Below are positions 33,777-45,689 of a stretch of DNA of 64,000 bases, one piece after another (the stretch's first letter is position 1; each line of letters begins with the position of its first letter). Source of the DNA: Verticillium longisporum (lineage: Eukaryota > Ascomycota > Sordariomycetes > Glomerellales > Plectosphaerellaceae); contig JAETXT010000007.1 of NCBI GenBank assembly GCA_019188255.1, positions 2,976,001 to 3,040,000 of the forward strand, written 5' to 3'. Both the position numbers and the translations under genes were made by a program. The notes beneath the pieces are model-generated. The model had not been told where the DNA came from, did no database searches, and saw only the letters and a program-made list of their open reading frames with translations.

Positions 33777-36267
33777 CGTGGATGTTGTGTTGTTATCTGA
33801 GAGCAATAAAGAAGTCGGAGAAGGCGAGATTCGTGAGCAAGTCGTTGTTGAAGAAGCGTTCAGTAGTCGATTATCGACAGCACTCAGATTTATATGCTGG
33901 CGTCAGACTTCGTTAGCATGATTGTCCGCTGCAGGTCCGGACATTGTGAGAGAAGGAAAACGTAGTTGGGGAACCGCTTCAACAACTGTCAAGGACGGAG
34001 GACGGAGGTCGAGCAAAAACGGGAGCTACAGGCACCGGGTCCGAGGCGAGCAGAAGAGCCGGAGTTCAGTCTCAACGTCCGACGCATCTTGTCAAGCAGG
34101 ATTCCTGCTGAGCAAGACTTTGAGCGGTGTCTTAGTCCTCTCCTGGGGAACTCTTCCTGTTTCGAATCGACAGATCTTGGTCGTCAAGTGCGCGCTGATG
34201 TGTCCTTCCGGCAGTAGACGCCAATTCTTGTCTTTTTGGAACAAATTGGGCCACATATCGATCCGATCTGCGTCGCCAAGTTACGCAGTTTGCATGTCTC
34301 AATAACATGGCTTGACGGTCTTGTGCCGTCAGCGGATGCCGTGCTCAGCAACGGGCACCGAGTTCCCCAGCGGAGGTCCGGTGAGGGTAAGAAGAAATGG
34401 GGGCCAGTTTCAGCTGGTCAATCAACTTGACAAAACTACTGTCCAATCCAACGTGTGTCGCCAAGAGCAAATTGGAGCGCCATTTCATTTCTGACCGCTT
34501 GATTTGGATGATGTTCGTTGTCTTGACGTTCTATGGTTACCTGGTGTGCACGAATTGGCGTAGCACAAACCAGGCAAGGTCATGGTGAATCCTCCTGGTC
34601 GCATACGGCCTACTCCAAGTCGACAGACTTCAAACGCGACTTTGCTTGCATTCCGCAATTCTTTCATTTCCTACAGTAAGCAGCGCGTTCTATTCCTCGC
34701 GGTGGACGTTGTTTCATCGGTAGCAGTCTTCTGGTGTCATGGGCGCCTTGACACCCATCATACACGCTTGTCTGGCGGTTACGCGCTTCCTGTCTGACCT
34801 CGTTCTCTTTTGATACCGTCTGCCTGGGAACAGGTGACCGAACAATAAAGTATTTGTTCTCCAAGTGTACGCATACAGGCGGGCCTGACCCTGGCGGCAT
34901 GCACCAGAGCTTTCAATTTCCACCGGCAAAGAGTATTCAAGGTCAACTGCTGGGCGGGAAAGCCCTCTCTCTAGATTGTCCTGAGGCTCTTCTTCGTCAA
35001 TCATGCCAGCAGGAAAATCATTCCTCATTTATGACATTATGGTTTCATGATTTAAAGCTCAGACAGGCTGCTGAAGAAGATGTTGCCAATTAACAGTTCA
35101 ACAGCCAGATTCAAACGTCCGAATCGATGCTGGTCCAACTTTCCAGCCGTCCGATCTAGCGAATCTTAGTTTTTGGCCCAGTCTTATCCCTTGAAAATAC
35201 CAGCTTCACAGGTGAGTTGTATCATTAACTTGTACTACTTATGCGAAAAGTGTTCTATGGCTTCGCCTCGCCCCATGCCTAACCTTGGTCATGCATAGTG
35301 GTTCATATTAACATAGGTTTGAGTATTATTCAAGCTCGTGGTGTAGGCACAGGCGTCGACATGTAAACCCTTTCTGTACCACCTCACACGGATGGCCCTG
35401 CTGGGATGCAGGATACTGCAAAACTGCGTAGAATGCAAGTTGGTTTGCGAACTATGACTTCTGCCTTCAGTCATGCTCCTATGAATGATGCCAGATGCTA
35501 GTCACTGCGGGGTCATGTTTGATGCTGAGGGCCTAACATATTCTAGGCCACCTCATAAGAGATCGATCGATGGTCGTTCAATTTCACCTTCCACAACACC
35601 CTCATCGAAGATCTTTTGAACGAAAGTCTACCGTGCAGAGGCCTGTAGATCTCCTGAGAAGCTGAAGAAACAAGAGAGGATGCCCTTGACAAGTTCCACT
35701 GGAACCAAGCAATACAGTGCGAGCACTGAGAGACAGTTTGTGCCCAAGGATGCGGTGTTGGCGCACCAGTGTTCCAACATATCCGCGGCTGTCAGGGATG
35801 ATCGCACTGACACGCCATCGAACAGGACGAGCCGAAAGACTCGCTTGCTCCTTGGAGAATTTCTTCAACGAATCTATACCGGCCTCAAGACCGCCGTGAC
35901 CGGATACTTGGTCACGTAAAGCACTTGCGATGACGGATGGGCGTCAAGTGCTTAGACGGACTCATGGGGAAGTCCGACACCAGCGTCATTCACTTTGTCA
36001 AGGTCCAAAGGGACCAGTTCACGGTAATGACCCTCAGAAACAGGAGAAGCCGGATCATGAATATTATGGACCAATTGTGTGGGTGTGTGGACAAAGGCAT
36101 AAATCATCTTCACACCCCGTATCAGATGTCTCCACTCGATCACCCTGTAAGCTTACACTCCGAAGTTATATCGAGCAGTTCGGTCCATAAACTCTTTCAG
36201 ATAAACCAATCTTTATACCAAACAACGTATCGTAAGGTATCTAAGGGGCCACCTCACACTTCTCATT
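33777..36267. other. gene-free 2.5-kb stretch
   Basis: No coherent gene is visible. Only short overlapping open frames occur on both strands. Because a decayed NRPS/PKS-NRPS fragment begins at 36268, some of this may be former megasynthase sequence, but I cannot recognise any domain in it. Confidence 0.45.
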
Positions 36268-38130
36268 ATGCCTGGAGAGTTGCTCGTCGGCGGGCCGCGT
36301 TTCGCCGCCGGATTATTCAACGGACCCGAGTTCACTGCTCAATTGCCCATCAATGACCAGTTGGCACTCCAAAGGGGCCGTCACGGAGAACGGAATGGCA
36401 TGGTGCAAAGAAATCATCGAGCCAGCTTCCACCCGGCCAACCAACTCGAGTCTACTGGCTTGACTGCTGGGAACAAGCAGATCAACCCTTGCGGGGTTCG
36501 CACCAATCTCACCAAGGTTGCGCAGAAATCATGTTGCGCGTCGCATTCGCAACGAAGCGGTGGCGTGCTCCCCCCAATTGTACCCGGAGGGCTAGAGAAG
36601 TCAGTCACTGCTATCTTCAAGAGCACTCTGGGAGATGAATACCCAAATCCAGACGATGGCCGCTTTCTGGAGGGAAACCACTCAACCCTGCTCGTCCGAC
36701 TTCAGGCCAGGATTCGAGAGAAGCTCAATATCGCACCTCCGGTGTCTCAGTTCATCAAGGAACCAACAGTTGCCGCCGTCTGTACCTATATTCGCCAAAA
36801 CAGGGGCTGTGCTGTCAGCAACGCTGTTGAAAACACCATAGACTGGAGTTCGGAGACGAAGCTTCCCACCAATCCGCGATATATCCCCCGGTATAGCATT
36901 CCCCGCGTTGATCGGGATGATATCACCAGGATACTCGTCACGGGTGCCGAACTTTCGGTTGGCTTGTTTCTTCTTGCGGAAATCTTGGTGAGCAAGCGCG
37001 ATGTTGTTGTTTACGTGCTTGGGTCCCTGAAGCCTCTCAGCACAGACGATTTGATGGATCTACTGGAGAACCACGGTTTAGTAGGCATAAGCTCCAATGG
37101 CCATCTCGACAGAGACGATGTCCTCTCGCGTGTGAGATGTGTCTACGGCTGTCTGTCGAAGCCCCGGCTAGGTCTCAGCGAATCAGACTTTCGTGAGCTC
37201 GGCCGTGAGGTGCAGACCATTTACCATCTGGGGGGGCATGTCTGTCTGTTGAAGACTTACACACAGTTGAAATCTATCAATGCCACACCAATCCTCGATC
37301 TCATTCAGCTGGCAGGCACAGGCGAACATCTTTCGGAAATACACTACCTTTCGTCTTGGTCTGTCGGACACCTACAATCATGGTCTTTGGTTAGTCGAAA
37401 TCTCAACACTTGGGTCGCAACCGAGGGCGCCATGTCCCACTTCCAACCCCCAGCTGAGAACCAGCACGGCTATTTCAAGTCCCTTTGGGTGGCAGAGGCC
37501 CTCCTATGCAGCGCAGCGTCCCGTGGATTCCCGGTCACGATCACACGCGCTTCGGCCGTGACCATCCCACGGCACGGTAGCTTGACGAGCACCGGTGATG
37601 AGCTTGCGCTTCGCATGATTCTCGCGATGGTCGACTCTGGCAAGATCCCGACCGTAGGGTCACCCAAGCAACCCCGTTTCGCCATCGATTTGGTGCCAGT
37701 GGACTACCTAGTACGAGGTCTCTTCACCCTGACGTCAGAAAGGGTAGCCGTCGAATTTCGTTCGGTATCGAGAGACAAGCCGTTGTTCTATCACATCAGC
37801 AACCCCAAGCCCCTGGAGCTGCGGGATCTATCAGACGTGGTGACAGCACTAAGTGGCGATGGGAGAAAAATTGAGATGGTCTCGCTAGAGAGCTGGATGC
37901 AGACACTCGCTACTCAGGAGAAGAAGGCCAACGGTACGACTGAGGTGTTATGGGCGACGATACTAAGGGAGTATTTGGGGATGGGGCATGTCATGTTTTC
38001 CCTCGATTCGGGCAATACGCATGAATCGCTGGAGGATCTCCTTCCTGGATTCAGCGAACAGTGTCCCCAAGTCGATGTAGCCATGCTCGAACGCTTACTT
38101 GGGGGTTTGCGTCGGGTGGAGCGAGTCTGA
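36268..38130 (+). pseudogene. decayed adenylation-thiolation-reductase fragment of an NRPS or PKS-NRPS
   Basis: One open frame of 620 residues. It opens inside an adenylation domain at the A8-like motif (PGELLVGG, residue ~2-9, then a partner of the GYLNRPELT block), with no upstream A domain. A scrambled region follows, then a thiolation domain (~105-175, with LEGNHSTLLVRLQARI where GGxS is expected), and then a thioester-reductase NAD(P)-binding domain (~225-600). The reductase is degraded at key sites. The TGxxGxxG loop reads TGAELSVG (36940-36963), and the YxxxK pair reads YFKSL, with Leu in place of the catalytic Lys (codon 37483-37485). The family normally releases a carrier-bound product as aldehyde or alcohol. 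The truncation and lost residues argue for a relic, although the long open frame leaves room for an expressed, non-catalytic protein. Confidence 0.7.
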
Positions 38131-38592
38131 CGTGGGCTTGCAGGGACTTGTCGATGTTGCCATATGGAACTTGGGTGCTGTACCATAATCACTGGGTTTG
38201 CCGCGTATCTTCAGAGAGACAAATGATATGAGTGCCCATTGATTGACTCCCGGATTCGTGACTCCCGGATTCGGCAAGATTGAAGCGTTCTGTGGCTTGG
38301 GGTGGCCGTCGGTTGAAGATTCCATGTAGTTGAGTCTGGTGGTTACGTTCCTTTCCCCACGGCGACCCACGGCTCCGCCCGCCCGCAATCCGATCTCGAT
38401 ACTCGATTAGATAAGAAAGCTCCACTAAATCTTCTGGGTAGGCCCCGCCTCCAGTTGATGCTGATTTTCTCCCGTTGGCTCGCTCCTACTCAGCTTGACA
38501 ACAAAAAAGTCGATTCCATCGGCCAGCAACGTTGCCAACATTCTCGGTTTCTCGACCACGGACTCGAAAATACAAGCGAACAGGCCCGCAAA
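38131..38592. other. intergenic region with a small tandem duplication
   Basis: TGACTCCCGGATTCG occurs twice in tandem at 38244-38258 and 38259-38273. No gene is supported. Confidence 0.6.
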
Positions 38593-38868
38593 ATGGCACA
38601 AGGCGCTATCAAGAGCTCTTCGCGACCTGCCCCCACGGGCAAGCCCAAGCAGACGACCAAAAAACAATCCAAGGTCAACAAGCCCCAAAAGGCCAAGGCC
38701 AACTCAGCCGCCGACAAGTTGCAGAAGAAGTACTGCGCCGGCCTCATCACCAAGACGGAAAAGATGCTGGGTGAGCGTGCCGGTCATCTCGAATTGATCG
38801 GCAAAGGCAAGAAGGCCGACAAGAGCGAGAAGGGTCTGAACAAGGGCGGCAGCCGTCGTTACGGCTGA
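38593..38868 (+). CDS. small basic DUF2462/UPF0390-type protein
   Basis: A 91-residue, single-exon gene. The Lys-rich sequence has PKQTTKKQSKVNKPQKAK, then KLQKKYCAGLITKTEKMLGERAGHLELI, and ends in a Gly/Lys/Arg tail. This matches the small eukaryotic UPF0390/DUF2462 family (relatives of the Leydig-cell-tumour 10 kDa protein), thought to be nucleolar because of its basic composition; the molecular function is not established. The start is the ATG at 38593, although the same frame is open upstream without recognisable content. Confidence 0.8.
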   Translation: MAQGAIKSSSRPAPTGKPKQTTKKQSKVNKPQKAKANSAADKLQKKYCAGLITKTEKMLGERAGHLELIGKGKKADKSEKGLNKGGSRRYG

Positions 38869-38937
38869 GCTGAGCTGCATGTACCGTCTGTCTGCTCTAC
38901 GCCTCTACCGATCCTGTCTCTATACTTGATTCCTCGC

Positions 38938-40616
38938 CTAGACAGCTGCGGCGTACGGACGACCTTCGGCAACGGCGGACAGGATCGCTTCCACGACCGC
39001 AAAGTCTCTTTCAACATCGACCCGCCAGCTACCGATCGCCACCCTCACTGCCTTTCGTCCGCCCCATGAAGTGCCGCTGACGTACATATCTCTCGTCTCG
39101 TTGATTCGCGCCACGAGCTCATCGTTCAGCGCGAGGTTCTTTGCCCGAAGCAAGACGATGATGTGCGTATCATCAACATCTGCCTCACCATCGGGCAGCC
39201 AGTCGTAGTGTTCCGAGTCACGCACAAAACACGCGATTCGCCGCGCCAGCTCAACCATGCGACCCAGCATGGCGGCCATACCCTTGCGACCTTCGCTACG
39301 CAGGACTGCATACGCTGGCAGGGCCCGGAACCGACGTGAATTTTCGAGGCCGACATTTAGGGGGCTGGGGATCGGGGCGCCGGCAGACGAGGCAAGGTAG
39401 GCTGCGTTTGGGTTGGTGAAAACATTGGTCAAGGTGGGCAGTGACCGGGTAAAGAACATGCCGCAGTCGTACGGCTTGAGTGGATTGTCAGCAGAGTATA
39501 CCCCAATGATGTGAATCAATCGAGACCAAGGACAGAAATCTCGTCTTACCACGTTCAAAAGCTTGTGTCCGTCTACCGCGATGCTATCTGCGAGGTGAAC
39601 GCCTGAAACCCGTTCGCGGAGCTTGTCGAAGACGGTTCCGGGAGCGAGTGCGGCGGCAAAGATACCGAATGCTGTGTTTTCCCATATTAGGTCCATTTCT
39701 TTGCCACACACATAACAGGGAACCACTTGCCTCCGTCCACATGAATCCAGCTGCCGTACCGGTCAGCCAGCTCCCTCAGCCGTTTCATATCCTCTTTGCC
39801 CGCTGCGAAAAGCCCCGTGTTCACCTCTCCCGCACTGACCGCAATAATGGTCGCGACGCCTGTCCCGTCTCTCGCCACAAGCTCTCTCTCGACAGCATCC
39901 ACGTCGAGAAGCCACGGCCGCTCGGGACTCTTGGCCATCTGCTTGACGCTGGCCCGGCCCAGACCTACAACGCTTGCTGCCTTGGAGAGCGAGCTGTGGC
40001 CCATGCTCGTCAGAACCTGAATATTCGTGACCCCTGCCGCGACGCAGGCGCCCAAGATTCCAAGCTCCCCCACCGAGGGTGAACCTGGCGGCACGCGCCG
40101 TGCAAGAACATGTTCTCTTGCGCACGCCAAGCCGAGGATATTGCTCCCCGTGGCGCCAGTCGTAAAGGTGCGGCCTGTGAAGATGCCGCGCGGGGCGCCG
40201 GTCTGCGGATGAGATAGCCCGAGGAGGTCGGCGAGGAGGTCGAGGGCCGATGCCTCGACGTCAGTGGCGATGGTCTGATCTGGGAGGTGGACCTGGACAT
40301 TCTGGTCCAGAGCGGCGACGACGGCTTCGGCGGCCTGGGCGGCGGGGTGAACGCTGCCGGTGACGAAGCCATAGTAGCGTGGTGAGAGGGCCTGGCCAGA
40401 GAGCGCAGGCACGATATCGTCGAGGAGATGAGTTGTCGTGGCAGAGACGCCGAGGGGTTTCGATAGAGCATCAGAGGCCTTGGGAAGGGAGGCTGCCGCG
40501 CGAGCAAGAGCTGAAGGATGTGGGAGAGTTGGCGGCGACGAAGGAGGGAAGTGCTTCTTGAGAGCATCGTCGATTTGAGCGTGGAACGCCTGCATGTCAA
40601 AGGATGTGTGTGCCAT
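38938..40616 (-). CDS. group II pyridoxal-phosphate decarboxylase (aromatic-L-amino-acid-decarboxylase-like)
   Basis: The minus-strand exons 40616-39731, 39671-39550 and 39474-38938 encode 514 residues. The family removes CO2 from amino acids such as tyrosine, tryptophan or glutamate. Seen: SPRYYGFVTGSVHPAAQAAE near residue ~78-97, TTGATGSNILGLACARE for phosphate binding, IHVDGAFG across the first splice (the cofactor-binding Asp), and AVDGHKLLNVPYDCG across the second splice, with the Schiff-base Lys at about 331. The first intron (39672-39730) is of the rare GC-AG type with donor GCAAGT; no GT donor gives the right frame. The C-terminal part (ENSRRFRALPAYAVLRSEGR) is typical. The stop is TAG at 38938-38940. 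Substrate is not deducible. Confidence 0.88.
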
Positions 40617-41739
40617 TGCGGCTAACGAGCAAGGGCTTTGCGAGGTCGAGTTTTGTGGTTCTTCCAGCTTTGCACCTGAATACAACCTCTATCAACCCCT
40701 CGTTATCGCGAAACGGTGCAGGAGTTGAATGCGTCAATGGTGGTGTGACTCAACATTGATCTCTGGCACAGTCAGTCAGCGCGTTTACTCAAGGTCTGAG
40801 TGGGATGGATGTATGAAGGAATCGCATGATGAGTAAGCTAGTGATCACAGTTTGACGAAATCATCATATTTCCATCTCTGAGGCTATTCAGGGCACACTC
40901 AGATCTCATGCGGGTGAATGGCTGTCGAATTGTTGACCAGTGTCCATGTTGGATTTCAGATGCTTCACGTATGCATTTCGTGCCTTCAACAATCTGCATG
41001 TATATTTGAGATGACACATGTCAAAAAGTTGTTGCGCGCTGTCCAGACTCGACTACCTACCGTAAAATACAGCACGGATTGTCTGGTGGACAAATCCTAG
41101 TGCTAAAATACCAATTAGGCAGGTCGCTAGATCGATAGCAACGGGAAATAGTGAGTGATCCTGGTCGATATCAACCCCTGTCGTGTGCCAGCCTCAGACG
41201 CCTTGAATGCGAGAGAGATGCTCGTTTACCTTTGTCCCATCGGCCAAGCATACCATGCACAACAAAATTTCATACCAGTGACCTGAATCCATGGGCATCT
41301 AGTTTCCTGACCGGCACGGCTAAGATCTGGAATCGCTTAAGACTTTTCAGCAGAGTGTGATCTCATTCAACCAGATATGAGGAAGGATCCTCAATCACGT
41401 GATGCCACTGACTGCTGAAGCCAATGGCTGGGATCAGGCTGCATTCTGTGAACAATGGAAAGACCCCATGTTACGGCCTTCTAGAACGGGCTACGTAATT
41501 ACAGCTAGCCTAACCTGCCCTGCCTGCCTTCCAACCTTCTTGCCCCATTCCACTTTCCTTACTTCAGCGACACGCCACAACTACGTTTAATCCATCGCGG
41601 TTTGCCCTGACTTGCCTTTGACTCGTCTTCCAAAGCAGAGGTAAATCTGAATCCTGGCCCTGTCAATCGATGCACCGAACTCATCCATTATAGCTCCTCA
41701 GATCACACTTGTCACCGGCCCCCTCAACCAGCCGTCGCT
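40617..41739. other. intergenic region, 1.1 kb
   Basis: Divergent promoters of the decarboxylase and the TMEM19-like gene. No gene or strong repeat is seen; a GC-poorer stretch lies around 40900-41150. Confidence 0.55.
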
Positions 41740-43038
41740 ATGCAACCGCTAATCGCTGTACCGGTCACGCTGGCCCTCGTTGCTTATGCGCACCTCAAGA
41801 AGAAGCTCACTCCCTCAGGCATCGCGGCTGCCGTCTTCACCGCTGCCGTTCATGCCTATCACCCTTGGAACCTTCCCTTTGTTCTGCTTGTCGTCTTCTT
41901 CCTCATTGGCACGCGTGTTACCAAGGTAAATCTCATTCCACCTAGATTGTCGTTCTGAGGAAGTATACGCTGACTTTGTCAACAGATCAAGCAAGACTAC
42001 AAGGCCACTCTCACCCTGACCTCCTCAGGAGCCAACAATGAGGGCCCCCGAACCCACATCCAAGGTAGGTTACCGCAACGCCCCGTGCCCTTGCCTACTT
42101 TGCTATGATTTTGATTCTTACTCTTGCTAGTTTTTGCCAACTCGCTCATCGGTACCTCCTTGACGTGGATGCACGCCCACCAGCTTAGGAGGCGTGAGAG
42201 GCTTTTCGCCGACACCGAGACCGAGAATCCCAACTCCACTCTGTGCTTCTCCTGGGGGCCCCAAGTCGACCTCCTTGTTATCGGCATCGTTGCCAACTAT
42301 GCCGTCGCTGCCGCGGATACCTTCAGCTCGGAGCTTGGCATTCTTGCCCGCAGCGAGCCCCGCCTCATCACCGACCCCGCTCGTAAAGTCCCTCGGGGTA
42401 CCAACGGCGGAGTCACCCTCGAGGGTCTTGCCGCCGGGCTGTTGGGATCGATCATCATATCTACCACCGCCATCTTCTTCCTGCCTACCTGCGATGATAG
42501 CACCGCTGGCACCGTCGGTGGAGGCGTCCCGTGGACGGCGCAGCAGCGCGCCATCTTCTTGGTCCTCATTGCGCTCTGGGGCCTTGTTGGCAGCATCTTC
42601 GACAGCTGGCTTGGTGCCAGCTTCCAGCGCACCGTGAAAGACGTCCGGTCAGGCAAGGTCGTCGAAGGCGAAGGTGGTAACCGAGCCATGGTGTCCACTG
42701 ATGAGGGCGTCAAAACCAAGCATTCTGTTGTCAAGGATGTGACGCTCAAGGGCGAGGGTTCCGCTTCCGTCGAGAAGCCCGAGGCTGACGTCGCTTCGTC
42801 TAGCGCCATTGACGACACTCCCGCAGACGTCACATCTCGCGCCAAGTATGATCCTAAGGACAAGCACAGAACCTCAAGCTTCGGCGACTCTCAACCAACT
42901 CGCGTCGTTGAAAACGGCGTGGACATTCTTGACAACAACGACGTCAACTTCTCCATGACCTTCTGTATGAGTCTCTGTGCGATGGCCTTGGCCGGCCAAT
43001 ATTTTGGCGTTCCTTTCAACAGCATCTCGACGGTATAG
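41740..43038 (+). CDS. TMEM19/DUF92 family integral membrane protein
   Basis: The exons 41740-41925, 41986-42064 and 42131-43038 encode 390 residues. Several hydrophobic helices are visible: PLIAVPVTLALVAYA, PFVLLVVFFLIG, VDLLVIGIVANYAVAAA, GLAAGLLGSIIISTTAIFFL, IFLVLIALWGLVGSI and MTFCMSLCAMALAG. The conserved DUF92 signature around ADTFSSELGIL and PRKVPRGTNGGVTLEG is intact. The family is related in sequence to polyprenyl/phytyl kinases in plants and prokaryotes, but the fungal role is unknown. A hydrophilic loop (~290-355), rich in Ser, Asp and Lys, precedes the last helix. Introns are 60 and 66 nt with ordinary signals. Confidence 0.85.
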
Positions 43039-43484
43039 TGCGCGAGCGCGGGGGCTGTTCCTTGGATTTTCGGAAGGTTTGGCATGTACTGTGGTATGCC
43101 TTTCCTGGCACGCTAAATGAGGCACTGCAACAGCATTGTCTCATGCCCAGGTTTCAGCAGCAAGACATCAGGAGTTGATTTGCTGAGAGCCACGGCCATG
43201 GCCCAAAACCAGAGTCATGGTAGGGACACAAGATGAACGAATGGTCCGTTAATGATATCAACTGAAAACTATCGATGAACCGCCTTTTCGTGACATGATG
43301 TCAATTGACGGGATTCTTATGCATGCAACCATAAACAGCGAGTTCGGCCATGGAACTTCGTACCCTCCATACAATCTAAGAATTCCACCCTCAGCCTCCT
43401 TCTCCTCTGGCGTGCTTTTCACCAAGCCTTGAACCAAGGTTGTCCTTCATTGCGTTCTACCCCAAGCACCGTCTTTTGTGTAGC
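43039..43484. other. convergent intergenic region
   Basis: This 446-bp gap lies between the ends of two convergent genes. Nothing else is recognised. Confidence 0.55.
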
Positions 43485-44480
43485 TTAGAACCATTTCATC
43501 TTGATCCACCATGCTTCCTCCCATTTGCCCACTGCAACCGCCAACTCCGTCCAGACGGCTTCGTGGTTTTCTGTCGTTCGAAAACTGTGAAGAATCCCCT
43601 CGAACAGCGCCCTCTTGACATCGCCGCCAAGGGCACTGAGACCGTACCCTACCACCCACGCAGGATCCTCGCGATGTCTCGAGTTTATGTTTGACCCGAT
43701 CATAGCGAAGAAGTCGCACATGCGTTCCTCCACGTAGGCCTCATCGTGCCTGTGCTCCTCGTAGCCGTCGTCGCTTGGGCCAGGGTAATAGGCCACACAT
43801 TCCAGAGCGGCGCGGAACATGTCTACGAGGTACTCGTGAAGTCGCTTCTGGGCCACGGCAACTGCCTGCTCACGCGAGTCGTGTGAGAGGACGAGGGGGC
43901 ACGTCGGGAAGCCGAATGCTACCTCGACGGCGTGCTGTTGCTGTGGAGTGAAGATGCGCGATACGTCAAATTTGTCATCAAAGCCATCAAGAGATCGAAG
44001 GAATATCTCAATGTCACACTTGGGCAAGGTAGGTAGGCCGATGGCTGCGCGAAGCTTAGCGTAGAAACCAGCAGCGTCGAGGCGCGGGCTAAGTTCAGTA
44101 GAGACTGTTGACAAGACGGGAGAAGAGGAGGGGGATAAACTGCTGGGAGGTGTGATGATGCAATGCGTGCGCTTTGTAACGATGGGCGGAGGGCTTCCTT
44201 GATGAGTATGCCCTTCTTGAGCAGAATGGCTGCTTTCGGAAGAGACGGTCGAAGGAGGACGAACGGCTTGGGGCGAGCGGCCCGCCTTTAAACTGCTATA
44301 GGGAGTTCTCGGATTTCTCTCTGGTAATTTTAGTTTCTCATGTTCTCTGAGGGTCATTGATGTGGCTTTTGTAGTTCTGTTGGTCTTGGAGATGGTCTTT
44401 CGAGTCCCGGCTAGGTGGGGAACATCTAGAAGACTATGCCGCTTCCTCGTGGTAATTGTATGATTGTTAAGTAGAGGCAT
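43485..44480 (-). CDS. unrecognised single-exon protein
   Basis: 331 residues from the first ATG (44480); the frame extends 11 codons further up only from TTG. The N-terminal half is basic and Ser/Pro/Thr-rich and looks disordered. The C-terminal half (~150-331) looks folded: DAAGFYAKLRAAIGLPTLPKCDIEIF, then AQKRLHEYLVDMFRAALECVAY and FAMIGSNINSRHREDPAWVV, ending WEEAWWIKMKWF. Composition and the ordered half argue for a real gene. I do not recognise the family and see no catalytic motif, signal peptide or membrane segment. Confidence 0.6.
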   Translation of the reverse strand: MPLLNNHTITTRKRHSLLDVPHLAGTRKTISKTNRTTKATSMTLREHEKLKLPERNPRTPYSSLKAGRSPQAVRPPSTVSSESSHSAQEGHTHQGSPPPIVTKRTHCIITPPSSLSPSSSPVLSTVSTELSPRLDAAGFYAKLRAAIGLPTLPKCDIEIFLRSLDGFDDKFDVSRIFTPQQQHAVEVAFGFPTCPLVLSHDSREQAVAVAQKRLHEYLVDMFRAALECVAYYPGPSDDGYEEHRHDEAYVEERMCDFFAMIGSNINSRHREDPAWVVGYGLSALGGDVKRALFEGILHSFRTTENHEAVWTELAVAVGKWEEAWWIKMKWF

Positions 44481-45689
44481 CGTGACAAAATTTCGACCGT
44501 CTCTACAAAACAAGTGACCCTGGCCGATAGTAGATCACTGTCCCTCGAGTTGTGATTTTGAGACAAGTTGAAAAAGACTGGCGGTTGCTAGCTTGCTTGA
44601 CAAGCGATATGGGCCGATGCGGTTAAAACACCAGTGAAAAAACGTGAGACAAGAACAGAAGAACAGATGCGACGTTCATAATTCTGCAATGATCCTTATA
44701 TACTCTGTTTATATATGGATACGCGAAAATATCAAAAGACGTCGGAGATTGCTACATCGCGATGAAAGCATAAGGCCGGTTGACGAGAGGTCAGTCAGCC
44801 CTACACCAAAGACTAGACTTCCGAGTATAACTCTATTCCAGACTGTCTTTTGTGCCTGGACCAGAATGGTCGCTGAATTGATGTGCAGAAGGTTCCAATT
44901 AGGTTCGAGGGCTGCCAGGTCAGGGGATCGTGCATGGTCCGTGCGAGTATGTTTTATGGTGTTGAGCGTACACCTGGATGGCGGTCGTGGCTGGTAATGG
45001 CAGGGTCGAATCAGAGACATGATCCTTGATGACTGCGAGGTCTCTTTTCTAAGTCAAAATAAACAGCCTGTATTTAGATAGTAATTTTACCTTCATCAAT
45101 CTGGTGAACCTTGGCCATGTATTTCTCCTCATTGAGCATCCATGTGGTGGCGTGGCCTATCTTACCTAAGGTACCTACGCTTCGGGCAGTACCTCGCTGC
45201 TGCCCATCAATCACGTGTTCAGTCTCGGTATTGGACGACACCTGTGCTAGTATGATCGCTGTCATCTCTTTGGCTTCTTAGAATGTTGAGCTTTGTCCAG
45301 CACTCCTCAAGACACGATACACTCCGGCCTCCATCACTGGCTCTGTTCGTCCTGGAGAATTGAACACCGTACCATAAGATCACGCAGTTCGACAAAAACA
45401 TGTTGTGACGGCTAGGCTGTGATACCAAGCTACATCTGTAATGCGAACTCGTTAATTGGTTCAAGCAACTCCACGGACTGCTTTATCAAATGGGCCGGCC
45501 GTAGCCCATCGGTACTTCATGCACCCTCCGTGCCCTGCCCCGAGTCAATGCATCGTCTGTAACGAATCTGAGTCCAAACCTGGAATGTGAGCAGTGTGAT
45601 TACATCTCATGGGGAAATGAAGCTTCTCTTTGTTAAGGAACATGTGGCACGTCTATAGCCCACAATATAAGGGCCATGATGACTTGTCT

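Noticed and set aside
36268..38130. Functional stand-alone carboxylic acid reductase
   Set aside because: No complete adenylation domain, degraded nucleotide loop and missing catalytic Lys.
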